NCBI GenBank assembly: GCA_015222855.1
Contig: JADFWA010000179.1
Span: 1-6,488, forward strand
Direction of reading: 5' to 3'
Length of the DNA stretch: 6,488 nt
Source: Pseudomonadota bacterium
Lineage (GTDB): Bacteria > Desulfobacterota > Syntrophia > Syntrophales > JADFWA01
Below are positions 1 to 5,504 of the stretch, piece after piece; position 1 is the stretch's first letter; each line of letters begins with the position of its first letter. Below the pieces are notes generated by a model. The model made no database searches. It worked only from the letters and a program-made list of their open reading frames with translations, and had not been told where the DNA came from. The position numbers and the translations under genes were made by a program.

Positions 1-146
1 ATCCCGGTCTCCTTCAGCTTCCTGATACGCTCCAGCACCTCATCCTCACCGATACCGATCTGCTCACCCAAAACCTTAAAAGGTTCCACATCCACGGGAA
101 ATCCGGTCTGGATAGTATCAAGAATTTTTTTGTCTATTGGATCCAT
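1..146 (-). CDS. ahbA: Siroheme decarboxylase subunit, AhbA-like (Lrp/AsnC-type fold), 5' part only
   Basis: Only the first 48 codons are present; the gene continues past the left edge. The start ATG is at 146-144. The peptide begins MDPIDKKILDTIQTGFPVDV and continues with a stretch that looks like the N-terminal helix-turn-helix of the Lrp/AsnC-related NirD/L/G/H and AhbA/AhbB proteins (helix 1 about residues 4-14, 'EPFKVLGEQIGIGEDEVLERI' region at 21-41). In that family AhbA and AhbB form a cytoplasmic complex that decarboxylates two acetate side chains of siroheme to give 12,18-didecarboxysiroheme. Position right after ahbD supports the assignment. The D-x-x-D-K-x-I-L opening looks more like AhbA than AhbB, but this is my recollection of the families and no alignment was made. 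A plain Lrp-family regulator is the alternative; context argues against it. No Shine-Dalgarno sequence is visible before the ATG, where a 7-bp tandem repeat lies instead. Confidence 0.8.
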   Translation of the reverse strand, partial: MDPIDKKILDTIQTGFPVDVEPFKVLGEQIGIGEDEVLERIRKLKETG

Positions 147-153
147 GACAAGG

Positions 154-181
154 TTAAAGGTCAAAGATTAAAGGTTAAGGG
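154..181. repeat. Four-unit heptamer tandem repeat upstream of ahbA
   Basis: On the + strand the units are TTAAAGG, TCAAAGA, TTAAAGG and TTAAGGG, at 154, 161, 168 and 175. The array starts 8 bp before the ahbA-like start codon (minus-strand sense) and occupies the place where a ribosome binding site would be expected. Read on the minus strand it is rich in CCTTTAA and offers no purine-rich ribosome binding motif. Confidence 0.8.
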
Positions 182-205
182 CGCAAGGCTACTGGCAGAA
201 AATAA

Positions 206-296
206 ATTCGAATTTCATAAATCGATTTTCGATTTCCGGTTTTCGATATTCGAATTACGAATAACGATTTACGTTTTACGAATTTCGAGCTTCGGT
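206..296. repeat. Degenerate 7-bp repeat array (about 13 units, TTWCGAW) overlapping the ahbD 3' end
   Basis: A CG dinucleotide recurs exactly every 7 bp at 223, 230, 237, 244, 251, 258, 265, 272, 279, 286 and 293, each in the context TTWCGAW or close to it. One further CG is at 209, with a CA (decayed CG) at 216, so about 13 units can be counted. The array fills most of the ahbD-ahbA gap and extends 28 bp into ahbD, where it supplies the stop codon and the last codons (tail LEIRKT). Nothing else was found in this gap besides this array and the TTAAAGG array. Confidence 0.85.
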
Positions 297-1348
297 TCAT
301 AAACACAAAACGGCTCTTCTGCCAGGTAGTTTCCCGTGATCTCATAGGCTCGGGCACGGCAGCCGCCGCACACCTTTATAAACTCACAGCGTCCACATTT
401 CCCCTCATATTTACTCAAATCCCTCAAGTCATTAAAAACAGCAGATCCGTTCCAGATTTCCTCAAAGCCTTTCTCTTTAAGCTGACCACAGTCAATCTCG
501 AGATAGCCGCAGGGCTGCGCCTGCCCCGTATGGGAAATAAAACAGAACGAAACCCCGCCCATACAGCCCCTGGTCATGGCATTCAATGAATCCCTTTCTC
601 CCCTTGATTCCGCCGGTTTTTCTTTTCTTCGCCGGTGGAAAATGCGAAAGTAATGGGGAGCACAGGTAGCCTTGAGCTGGATCGGGCAATGTAAACTCTC
701 CTCATAAAACCAGTTCAACGTCTCTTCATAATCTTGCGGTGATATCTCCTGATCAGCCATCTCTTTTCCCCTCCCTGTGGGTACAAGGAGAAAGATATGG
801 TGGGCGGCAGCGCCCAGCCCAACGACCAGGCTCAGGATTTCCTTAATTTGGTCCAGATTGACACGGGTTATGGTGGTATTGATCTGAAACTCCATCCCGG
901 CCTTTTTCATGGCCGCAATCCCCGACATCGCTCCCTCAAAGGCGCCGGATACACCGCGAAAGGCATCATGACTTTCCGCGTCCAGGCCATCGATACTGAC
1001 ACTGACCCTCTTGATCCCCGATTCAAGCATTTTTACGGCAATTTCATCGGTTACCAGTGTCCCGTTCGTGGCCAGCACCATACGCAACCCCTTTTTATCT
1101 CCATAAGAGGCAATCTCGAAGATGTCCTCCCGCATGAGCGGCTCACCGCCGGTCAGGATAATCACAGGTTTGCTGAAGGATACAATATCATCAATGAGTC
1201 TCAAACATTGATCGGTGGTAAGTTCCCCCTCATAGGGACCGTATTCTGACGAGGCCCTGCAGTGTACACAGGAGAGATTACAGCTCCTGGTCACCTCCCA
1301 GGCAATCATGCGGAGTGTATGGGGTAAAATCGTAAGATGTCTGTTCAT
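269..1348 (-). CDS. ahbD: AhbD-type radical SAM heme b synthase (Fe-coproporphyrin III decarboxylase)
   Basis: A 359-residue cytoplasmic radical SAM protein. The [4Fe-4S]/SAM motif CxxxCxxC is at Cys23, Cys27 and Cys30, followed by GGEP at 67-70 and the TNGTL strand at 94-98. A C-terminal SPASM-like cysteine set (Cys262, Cys280, Cys318, Cys321, Cys327, Cys330, Cys348) should carry an auxiliary iron-sulfur cluster. Family knowledge: AhbD oxidatively decarboxylates the two propionates of Fe-coproporphyrin III to vinyls, giving heme b, the last step of the Ahb route. I assign AhbD because the protein resembles the shorter AhbD type (C-terminal CGRCEFIKVCGGCRARAYE) and the other radical SAM gene nearby is clearly NirJ/AhbC-like. 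A swap of the two roles is the main alternative. The ATG at 1348 has no Shine-Dalgarno; an in-frame stop lies at 1372-1370 with no other start codon between, so no longer start exists. The last residues lie in a heptamer array. Confidence 0.9.
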   Translation of the reverse strand: MNRHLTILPHTLRMIAWEVTRSCNLSCVHCRASSEYGPYEGELTTDQCLRLIDDIVSFSKPVIILTGGEPLMREDIFEIASYGDKKGLRMVLATNGTLVTDEIAVKMLESGIKRVSVSIDGLDAESHDAFRGVSGAFEGAMSGIAAMKKAGMEFQINTTITRVNLDQIKEILSLVVGLGAAAHHIFLLVPTGRGKEMADQEISPQDYEETLNWFYEESLHCPIQLKATCAPHYFRIFHRRRKEKPAESRGERDSLNAMTRGCMGGVSFCFISHTGQAQPCGYLEIDCGQLKEKGFEEIWNGSAVFNDLRDLSKYEGKCGRCEFIKVCGGCRARAYEITGNYLAEEPFCVYEPKLEIRKT

Positions 1349-1356
1349 ATTTGTTT

Positions 1357-1412
1357 GTAGGGTCGGGTTTTACACCCGACCGAAAGCGGTGGCATATAAA
1401 ATGCCACCCTAC
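1357..1412. repeat. REPIN-like unit 1: two hairpins bounded by GTAGGG...CCCTAC
   Basis: The unit opens with GTAGGG (1357-1362) and closes with its complement CCCTAC (1407-1412). Inside are two perfect 8-bp stems: 1361-1368 with 1374-1381 (GGTCGGGT/ACCCGACC, 5-nt loop), and 1388-1395 with 1401-1408 (GGTGGCAT/ATGCCACC, 5-nt loop). This is the layout of paired, inverted REP sequences. No transposase gene is in the window. Confidence 0.75.
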
Positions 1413-1429
1413 TCTACTTCAATGTTTCT

Positions 1430-1487
1430 GTAGCGCAAGGCTTTAGCCTTGCCAAATAGATACAGCAGCCCTAAAGGGCTGCCCTAC
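1430..1487. repeat. REPIN-like unit 2: two hairpins bounded by GTAGCG...CCCTAC
   Basis: A second unit of the same architecture, 17 bp after the first. It opens with GTAGCG and ends with CCCTAC (1482-1487), 3 bp from the hemB stop codon. Its stems are 1435-1441 with 1446-1452 (GCAAGGC/GCCTTGC, loop TTTA) and 1465-1472 with 1475-1482 (GCAGCCCT/AGGGCTGC; in RNA the innermost pairs would open to form a loop). Stem sequences differ from unit 1 while the ends are conserved. In the transcript these could act as processing or stability hairpins between hemB and ahbD. There is no U-tract that would mark an intrinsic terminator. Confidence 0.75.
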
Positions 1488-1490
1488 ATT

Positions 1491-2465
1491 TCACTTCGTT
1501 AGAATTCGGGCCACATCCTGGGCAAAATAGGTGATAATGATATCCGCTCCCGCCCTCTTTATCGATATGATGGATTCCATCATCGCCTTTTCCTCATCCA
1601 GCCAGCCGAGATTGGCCGCGGCCTTGATCATGGCAAACTCACCGCTGACATTGTAGGCCGCTACCGGCAGATCAAATTCCTCTTTAGCTCTGTAGATAAT
1701 ATCGAGATAAGGAAGAGCAGGTTTCACCATAATAATATCCGCACCCTCCTCAACATCGAGATTTATCTCCCGGATAGCCTCATCTGAATTGGCCGGGTCC
1801 ATCTGGTATGACTTCCTGTCCCCAAATTGCGGCGCGCCTTCGGCGGCCTCACGAAAGGGTCCATAAAAACATGAGGCATATTTGGCCGAATAGGCCATAA
1901 TGGGAAGGTTATCATATCCCTCCTCATCGAGGGCCTCCCTGATTACCCCGACACCACCGTCCATCATGCCGGAAGGGGCAACCATATCGGCACCGGCCTT
2001 CGCCTGAGACACGGCCGTCTCCGCCAGTATCTCCAGTGTGGCGTCATTGTCCACATCATTATCTTTGATGATTCCACAATGACCGTGGCTGGTATATTCA
2101 CAGAGGCATAAATCACAGATCACAAGGATATCTGGAACTTTCTCCTTTATCTCTCTTGTTGCCCGCTGGATAATCCCGTCCTCGGCAAATGCCCCCGAAC
2201 CCACCTCATCCTTCTTCTCCGGGATACCGAAAAGGAGTACAGCGGGGATACCCATATCTTTTGTCTTCCGCACCTCTTTCACCAGATAATCGACGGACAT
2301 CTGAAAATTTCCCGGCATGGATGCAATCGGTTTCTTTATATTTTTACCAAAGGTCACAAAGAGGGGATAGACAAGATCATCAACGGACAATTTAGTCTCC
2401 CCTATCATCCTCCTGAAATTCGCGTTTTTCCTCAATCTCCTCGGTCTGTAGACTGGATAGTACAT
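1491..2465 (-). CDS. hemB: Delta-aminolevulinic acid dehydratase (porphobilinogen synthase)
   Basis: HemB condenses two molecules of 5-aminolevulinate into porphobilinogen in the cytoplasm. The 324-residue length equals the usual bacterial enzyme. The N-terminal [15 protein letters not shown] segment (8-21) is the typical HemB opening. The zinc-type metal site is present: Cys120, Cys122 and Cys130 in [14 protein letters not shown]. Both catalytic lysines are in place: Lys195 in YSAKYAS and the Schiff-base Lys248 in IMVKPA. The GPFREAA and [11 protein letters not shown] motifs are intact. The ATG at 2465 is preceded by a strong AAGGAGG, so the start is well supported. Its position between ahbC and ahbD is the arrangement I recall from sulfate reducers making heme from siroheme. 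The stop TGA is at 1493-1491, immediately followed by REPIN-like sequence. Confidence 0.98.
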   Translation of the reverse strand: MYYPVYRPRRLRKNANFRRMIGETKLSVDDLVYPLFVTFGKNIKKPIASMPGNFQMSVDYLVKEVRKTKDMGIPAVLLFGIPEKKDEVGSGAFAEDGIIQRATREIKEKVPDILVICDLCLCEYTSHGHCGIIKDNDVDNDATLEILAETAVSQAKAGADMVAPSGMMDGGVGVIREALDEEGYDNLPIMAYSAKYASCFYGPFREAAEGAPQFGDRKSYQMDPANSDEAIREINLDVEEGADIIMVKPALPYLDIIYRAKEEFDLPVAAYNVSGEFAMIKAAANLGWLDEEKAMMESIISIKRAGADIIITYFAQDVARILTK

Positions 2466-2474
2466 ATCCTTCCC

Positions 2475-2481
2475 CCTCCTT
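2475..2481 (-). promoter_or_regulatory. Shine-Dalgarno of hemB
   Basis: AAGGAGG on the minus strand, 9 nt before the hemB ATG. This is the strongest ribosome binding site in the window and fixes the hemB start. Confidence 0.8.
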
Positions 2482-2530
2482 GGAATGCAAAGTTAAGAAT
2501 GAAAAAAACATAATAATCGTTTCGCATTCC
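2482..2530. repeat. Short inverted repeat GGAATGC/GCATTCC in the ahbC-hemB gap
   Basis: GGAATGC at 2482-2488 and its exact complement GCATTCC at 2524-2530, separated by 35 bp. It overlaps the left arm of the heptamer-armed element and touches the hemB ribosome binding site. It could be chance or a weak hairpin that influences hemB translation. Confidence 0.4.
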
Positions 2531-2589
2531 CTGAATCGTTGCTGTACAAAAGCCCCAATCATTTTTAACTCTTAATTCTTCATTCTTAA
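2493..2589. repeat. MITE-like element with inverted heptamer arms, copy A (ahbC-hemB gap)
   Basis: The left arm (2493-2506) reads TTAAGAA TGAAAAA on the + strand. The right arm (2562-2589) reads TTAAGAA TGAAGAA TTAAGAG TTAAAAA on the minus strand. The outer 14 bp of the arms match as an inverted repeat at 13 of 14 positions, 11 of them contiguous (2493-2503 with 2579-2589). Between them is a 55-bp core with no recognised content. The right arm ends one base from the ahbC stop codon (2593-2591). Confidence 0.75.
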
Positions 2590-2590
2590 T

Positions 2591-3769
2591 TTATGTTATC
2601 TCCTCATCCGTCAGATAACAGGCCGGATCGGGGGCCCATAGATCACCTGCAGCCGCTTCGGCCCTCACCCTGAAATTGCCCCCACAAATACCAAGCCAGC
2701 GGCAGGTCGCACATCTTCCCTTCATGTAAGGTTTTTTATCCTTCAATTTCGCCATCAGTTCATTTGAAGTATCCGTCCATATCTCACTGAAGGGACGTTC
2801 CCTCACATTACCAAAAGATATATTTCGCCAGAACTGGTCGGCATAAACCTCACCATCCCAGCTCACGCAACCGATACCGCTTCCCGAACTGTTCCCCTCA
2901 TTCATCTTGAGGAGTTCAAGGACTTCAGCGGCCCTCTCCGGGTCTTCTTTCAACAGGCGCAGGTAAATATAGGGCCCATCGGCATGGTTGTCCACGGTAA
3001 GTATCTCTTTTTCCATTCCACGGTCAAAGAGGTCACGTGTCCTGTCCATGATGATATCCACCACTTCCCTTGTTTTCTCATGTGACAGGTCTTCATCAAT
3101 AAGCTCAGAACCACGCCCTGAATAGACAAGATGATAAAAGCATGCTCGCGGGATGTTTTCCCTTTCAATAAGGTCGAAAATGGCGGGAATTTCAGAGAAA
3201 TTTCGCCTGCTTATGGTAAAACGAACCCCAACCTTTATCCCCGCGTCCAGACATATCCTGATCCCGTTCATGGAGGCATCGAAGGCCCCCTTAACCCCCC
3301 TGAAGGCGTCATGTATTTCCTTCATTCCATCCAGACTCACTCCGACATAAGAAAGGCCGATCTTACTGAAGATTGCAGCCTTCTTTTTCGTAATGAGCGT
3401 ACCGTTTGTTGATATGACCGCCCTCATCCCCCTGTCCACGGCGAACTGGACAAGCTCGGGGAGATCCTTTCTTGCCAGCGGCTCCCCGCCGGAAAAAAGC
3501 ATTACGGGAGAACCGAATGAAGCAAGGTCGCCTATCAGTTTCTTTCCTTCCTCCGTACTCAATTCATCGCTGTACTGTATGTTTTGAGAACTGGAATAGC
3601 AGTGAACACATTTGAGGTTACATCTTCTGGTCACATTCCAGACGACCACAGGCTTCTTATCTTTGGAAAACTGGAGAAGATGCGAAGGAAGTTTCCCGGA
3701 TTCCCTCTCATAGCGAAGGACATCCGACGGTTCCACAGCCCCGCAGTATAGCTTTGAAATTCCTATCAT
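2591..3769 (-). CDS. ahbC: NirJ-type radical SAM protein AhbC (12,18-didecarboxysiroheme deacetylase)
   Basis: A 392-residue radical SAM protein with CxxxCxxC at Cys50, Cys54 and Cys57, GGEP at 94-97, and a C-terminal auxiliary-cluster cysteine set (Cys353, Cys356, Cys362, Cys384, with Cys301 nearby). Segments such as NADGxY-like 261-267, FGNVRERPFSEIW (319-331) and the ending DPACYLTDEEI are what I recall from NirJ, the heme d1 biosynthesis protein, whose Ahb counterpart is AhbC. Family knowledge: AhbC removes two acetate groups from 12,18-didecarboxysiroheme to give Fe-coproporphyrin III. A true NirJ role in heme d1 synthesis is possible by sequence alone. The presence of ahbD and absence of nitrite reductase genes here favour AhbC. 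The ATG at 3769 has AAAGGTG just upstream. The protein is a distant paralog of the ahbD product. Confidence 0.9.
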   Translation of the reverse strand: MIGISKLYCGAVEPSDVLRYERESGKLPSHLLQFSKDKKPVVVWNVTRRCNLKCVHCYSSSQNIQYSDELSTEEGKKLIGDLASFGSPVMLFSGGEPLARKDLPELVQFAVDRGMRAVISTNGTLITKKKAAIFSKIGLSYVGVSLDGMKEIHDAFRGVKGAFDASMNGIRICLDAGIKVGVRFTISRRNFSEIPAIFDLIERENIPRACFYHLVYSGRGSELIDEDLSHEKTREVVDIIMDRTRDLFDRGMEKEILTVDNHADGPYIYLRLLKEDPERAAEVLELLKMNEGNSSGSGIGCVSWDGEVYADQFWRNISFGNVRERPFSEIWTDTSNELMAKLKDKKPYMKGRCATCRWLGICGGNFRVRAEAAAGDLWAPDPACYLTDEEIT

Positions 3770-3773
3770 CGCA

Positions 3774-3780
3774 CACCTTT
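3774..3780 (-). promoter_or_regulatory. Shine-Dalgarno of ahbC
   Basis: AAAGGTG on the minus strand, ending 4 nt before the ahbC ATG. It supports the start at 3769. The adjoining tandem repeat begins within its last bases. Confidence 0.6.
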
Positions 3781-3800
3781 AAGTGACAATTAAGTGACAA
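3779..3800. repeat. Perfect 11-bp tandem duplication
   Basis: TTAAGTGACAA occurs twice in a row (3779-3789 and 3790-3800) and runs directly into the TTAAGAA heptamers that start at 3801. It looks like a local slippage duplication of the array edge. Confidence 0.85.
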
Positions 3801-3915
3801 TTAAGAATTAAAAATTAAGAGTTAAGAATGATTTGGATCTAATACAAATAACATTCTAAGAAAAACACAACAAGCATCATCTTTTCACTTTTCACTCTTA
3901 ACTCTTAATTCTTAA
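3801..3915. repeat. MITE-like element with inverted heptamer arms, copy B (cobA/hemD-ahbC gap)
   Basis: The left arm (3801-3828) reads TTAAGAA TTAAAAA TTAAGAG TTAAGAA on the + strand. The right arm (3881-3915) reads TTAAGAA TTAAGAG TTAAGAG TGAAAAG TGAAAAG on the minus strand. The outer 21 bp agree as an inverted repeat at 19 positions. The core between the arms (3829-3880) has no resemblance by eye to the core of copy A. The right arm overlaps the last codons (IKN) and TAA stop of the cobA-hemD gene. Confidence 0.75.
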
Positions 3916-5419
3916 TTTGCACCGCAATCGCCTCCACAAGGCCGGAAACGGTATAAGTCTTCGACACAATATCGACCCTGAGACCGAGTTTTTCCACGGC
4001 GGCGGCCGTCACCGGACCTATGCAGGCTATCTTTATATTCTCTGAAAAATGCATATCCTCTCCCATAATATCCGAAAAGTTAATCGCCGTGGATGGGCTT
4101 GTAAAGGTAATAACGTCCACCTTGCCCTGATCTATCAACTCATAAAGCTCTGTCTTATCTCTTCCCGAATTAACCGTTCGGTAAGCAACAACAACGTCTA
4201 CATTTGCACCCAATTTTGAAAGTCCCTCGGGAATCACGTCTCTGGCAATCTCCGCCCTCGGCAGGAGAATGTTCCTGCCTCCGGTTTCTTGTTCCCTAAA
4301 TTTTTCCAGGACAGCTTCAGCTATATAATCATCTGGAATGATATCGACACGGATCCCGTATTTTTCCACAGCAGCAGAGGTTGCAGGACCTATGGCACAT
4401 ATCCTGATTCCCTTGAGGTCCCTCACGTCCTTCTGCAAATCATCAAGGCGCTTGAAGAAAAACTTTACCCCGTTTACACTGGTAAATATAATCCAGTGGT
4501 ATTTATTTAGATTCCCTATCGCCTTATCCAGGTCATCAAAACTGTCGGGAGGGACAATCCTGATGGTAGGAAACGAGATAGCTCTGGCCCCATTTTCATT
4601 AAGAAGCGCCCTTAATTCTCCGGACTGCTCCTCCGGCCTTGTAATCACAACACCCTTGCCGAAGATGGGTTTTCTCTCAAACCAGTTCAGATCATCTCTC
4701 AATTTGACGACATCCCCCACTACAAATATCGCCGGGGGTGAAAAATTCTTCTCCTCCGCCATCTCCGCTATATTCCCAAGTGTCCCTTTCAGTGTTTCCT
4801 GATCGGCAGTTGTCCCCCATCTGATCAGGGCGGCGGCCGTATCTGGATCTCTCCCGTTCTTTATCAGGTTGGTCACAATATGCGTCAGATTCTTGACTCC
4901 CATCAGGAAGACCATGGTTCCGACGGCGGATATATTCCCCCAATCGATACTGCTTCCGTCCTTCGTCGGGTCTTCATGGCCCGTCACAAAGGTAACGGAA
5001 GACGTAAATTTTCGGTGTGTCAGCGGAATGCCGGCATAGGCGGGAACGGATATGGCCGAAGTGACACCGGGGATTATCTCAAACGGTATCCCCGCCGCGG
5101 AAAGGACCTCCGCCTCCTCCCCCCCTCTTCCAAAGATAAATGGATCGCCACCTTTGAGTCTGGAAACGATATTTCCATCGGATGCCTCTTTTACGAGGAT
5201 CTGATTCAGTCTTTCCTGAGATACCGTATGGTCACCGCCCTTCTTCCCGACGTAGACCAGACGGGCATCTTCCCCTGCAAGCCCAAGAATATCCTGATTT
5301 ACGAGATAGTCATACACAACAACATCGGATTTTTGGAGGCATTCCACCGCCCGAACCGTTATCAACCCCGGATCCCCCGGCCCTGCACCGATGATGTATA
5401 CTTTGCCCTGTTTTTTCAT
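3905..5419 (-). CDS. cobA-hemD: Fused uroporphyrinogen III C-methyltransferase / uroporphyrinogen III synthase (CobA-HemD)
   Basis: A 504-residue bifunctional cytoplasmic enzyme. Residues 5-245 are the SAM-dependent CobA/SUMT domain: GAGPGDPGLIT (11-21), GKKGGDHTVSQ (58-68), RLKGGDPFIFGRGGEE (87-102), IPGVTSAISVPAYAGIPLTHR (116-136) and the closing FVVGDVVKL (232-240). Residues 253-504 are HemD: VVITRPEEQSGEL, IIFTSVNGVKFFF (310-322), and the paired IGP(A/V)T(S/A)AAVEK segments at 343-353 and 467-477 of its two pseudo-symmetric lobes. HemD cyclises hydroxymethylbilane to uroporphyrinogen III, and CobA methylates it at C2 and C7 to precorrin-2, which leads to siroheme. The fusion couples the two reactions and commits flux to siroheme, which the Ahb genes then consume. 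The start ATG at 5419 has only a weak upstream purine run. The last codons fall in a heptamer array. Confidence 0.96.
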   Translation of the reverse strand: MKKQGKVYIIGAGPGDPGLITVRAVECLQKSDVVVYDYLVNQDILGLAGEDARLVYVGKKGGDHTVSQERLNQILVKEASDGNIVSRLKGGDPFIFGRGGEEAEVLSAAGIPFEIIPGVTSAISVPAYAGIPLTHRKFTSSVTFVTGHEDPTKDGSSIDWGNISAVGTMVFLMGVKNLTHIVTNLIKNGRDPDTAAALIRWGTTADQETLKGTLGNIAEMAEEKNFSPPAIFVVGDVVKLRDDLNWFERKPIFGKGVVITRPEEQSGELRALLNENGARAISFPTIRIVPPDSFDDLDKAIGNLNKYHWIIFTSVNGVKFFFKRLDDLQKDVRDLKGIRICAIGPATSAAVEKYGIRVDIIPDDYIAEAVLEKFREQETGGRNILLPRAEIARDVIPEGLSKLGANVDVVVAYRTVNSGRDKTELYELIDQGKVDVITFTSPSTAINFSDIMGEDMHFSENIKIACIGPVTAAAVEKLGLRVDIVSKTYTVSGLVEAIAVQIKN

Positions 5420-5444
5420 ATCAGCATGAATTCTTTTCTTAATT

Positions 5445-5499
5445 TACCGCAGAGACTTCAATTTATATTCTCTCTGCGTTCTCTGTGTTCTCTGTGGTA
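5445..5499. repeat. 9-bp triplicate inside 11-bp inverted arms (hemC-cobA/hemD gap)
   Basis: Three 9-bp units stand in tandem: TCTCTGCGT (5471-5479), TCTCTGTGT (5480-5488) and TCTCTGTGG (5489-5497). The outer ends form an inverted pair, TACCGCAGAGA (5445-5455) and TCTCTGTGGTA (5489-5499), with one mismatch that would be a G-U pair in RNA. CGCAGAGA (5448-5455) also pairs perfectly with the first unit (5471-5478). The left arm can therefore fold with either the first or the last unit. Confidence 0.8.
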
Positions 5500-5504
5500 C
5501 AAAA

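Noticed and set aside
206..296. CRISPR array
   Set aside because: The period is 7 bp with no spacers; there are no 20-40 bp direct repeats and no cas genes.
797..1249. A 150-codon + strand open frame inside ahbD
   Set aside because: It is a shadow of the radical SAM gene; the minus-strand frame contains CxxxCxxC, GGEP and the auxiliary cysteines, and this one has no family features.
1357..1487. Intrinsic terminator(s) after hemB
   Set aside because: The stems are stable, but none is followed by a U-tract on the minus strand, and the paired layout with GTAGGG/CCCTAC ends fits a repeat element better.
2591..3769. NirJ of heme d1 biosynthesis
   Set aside because: The sequence is NirJ-like, but the context is hemB, cobA-hemD and ahbD, with no nirS, nirF or other d1 genes, so AhbC is the better reading.
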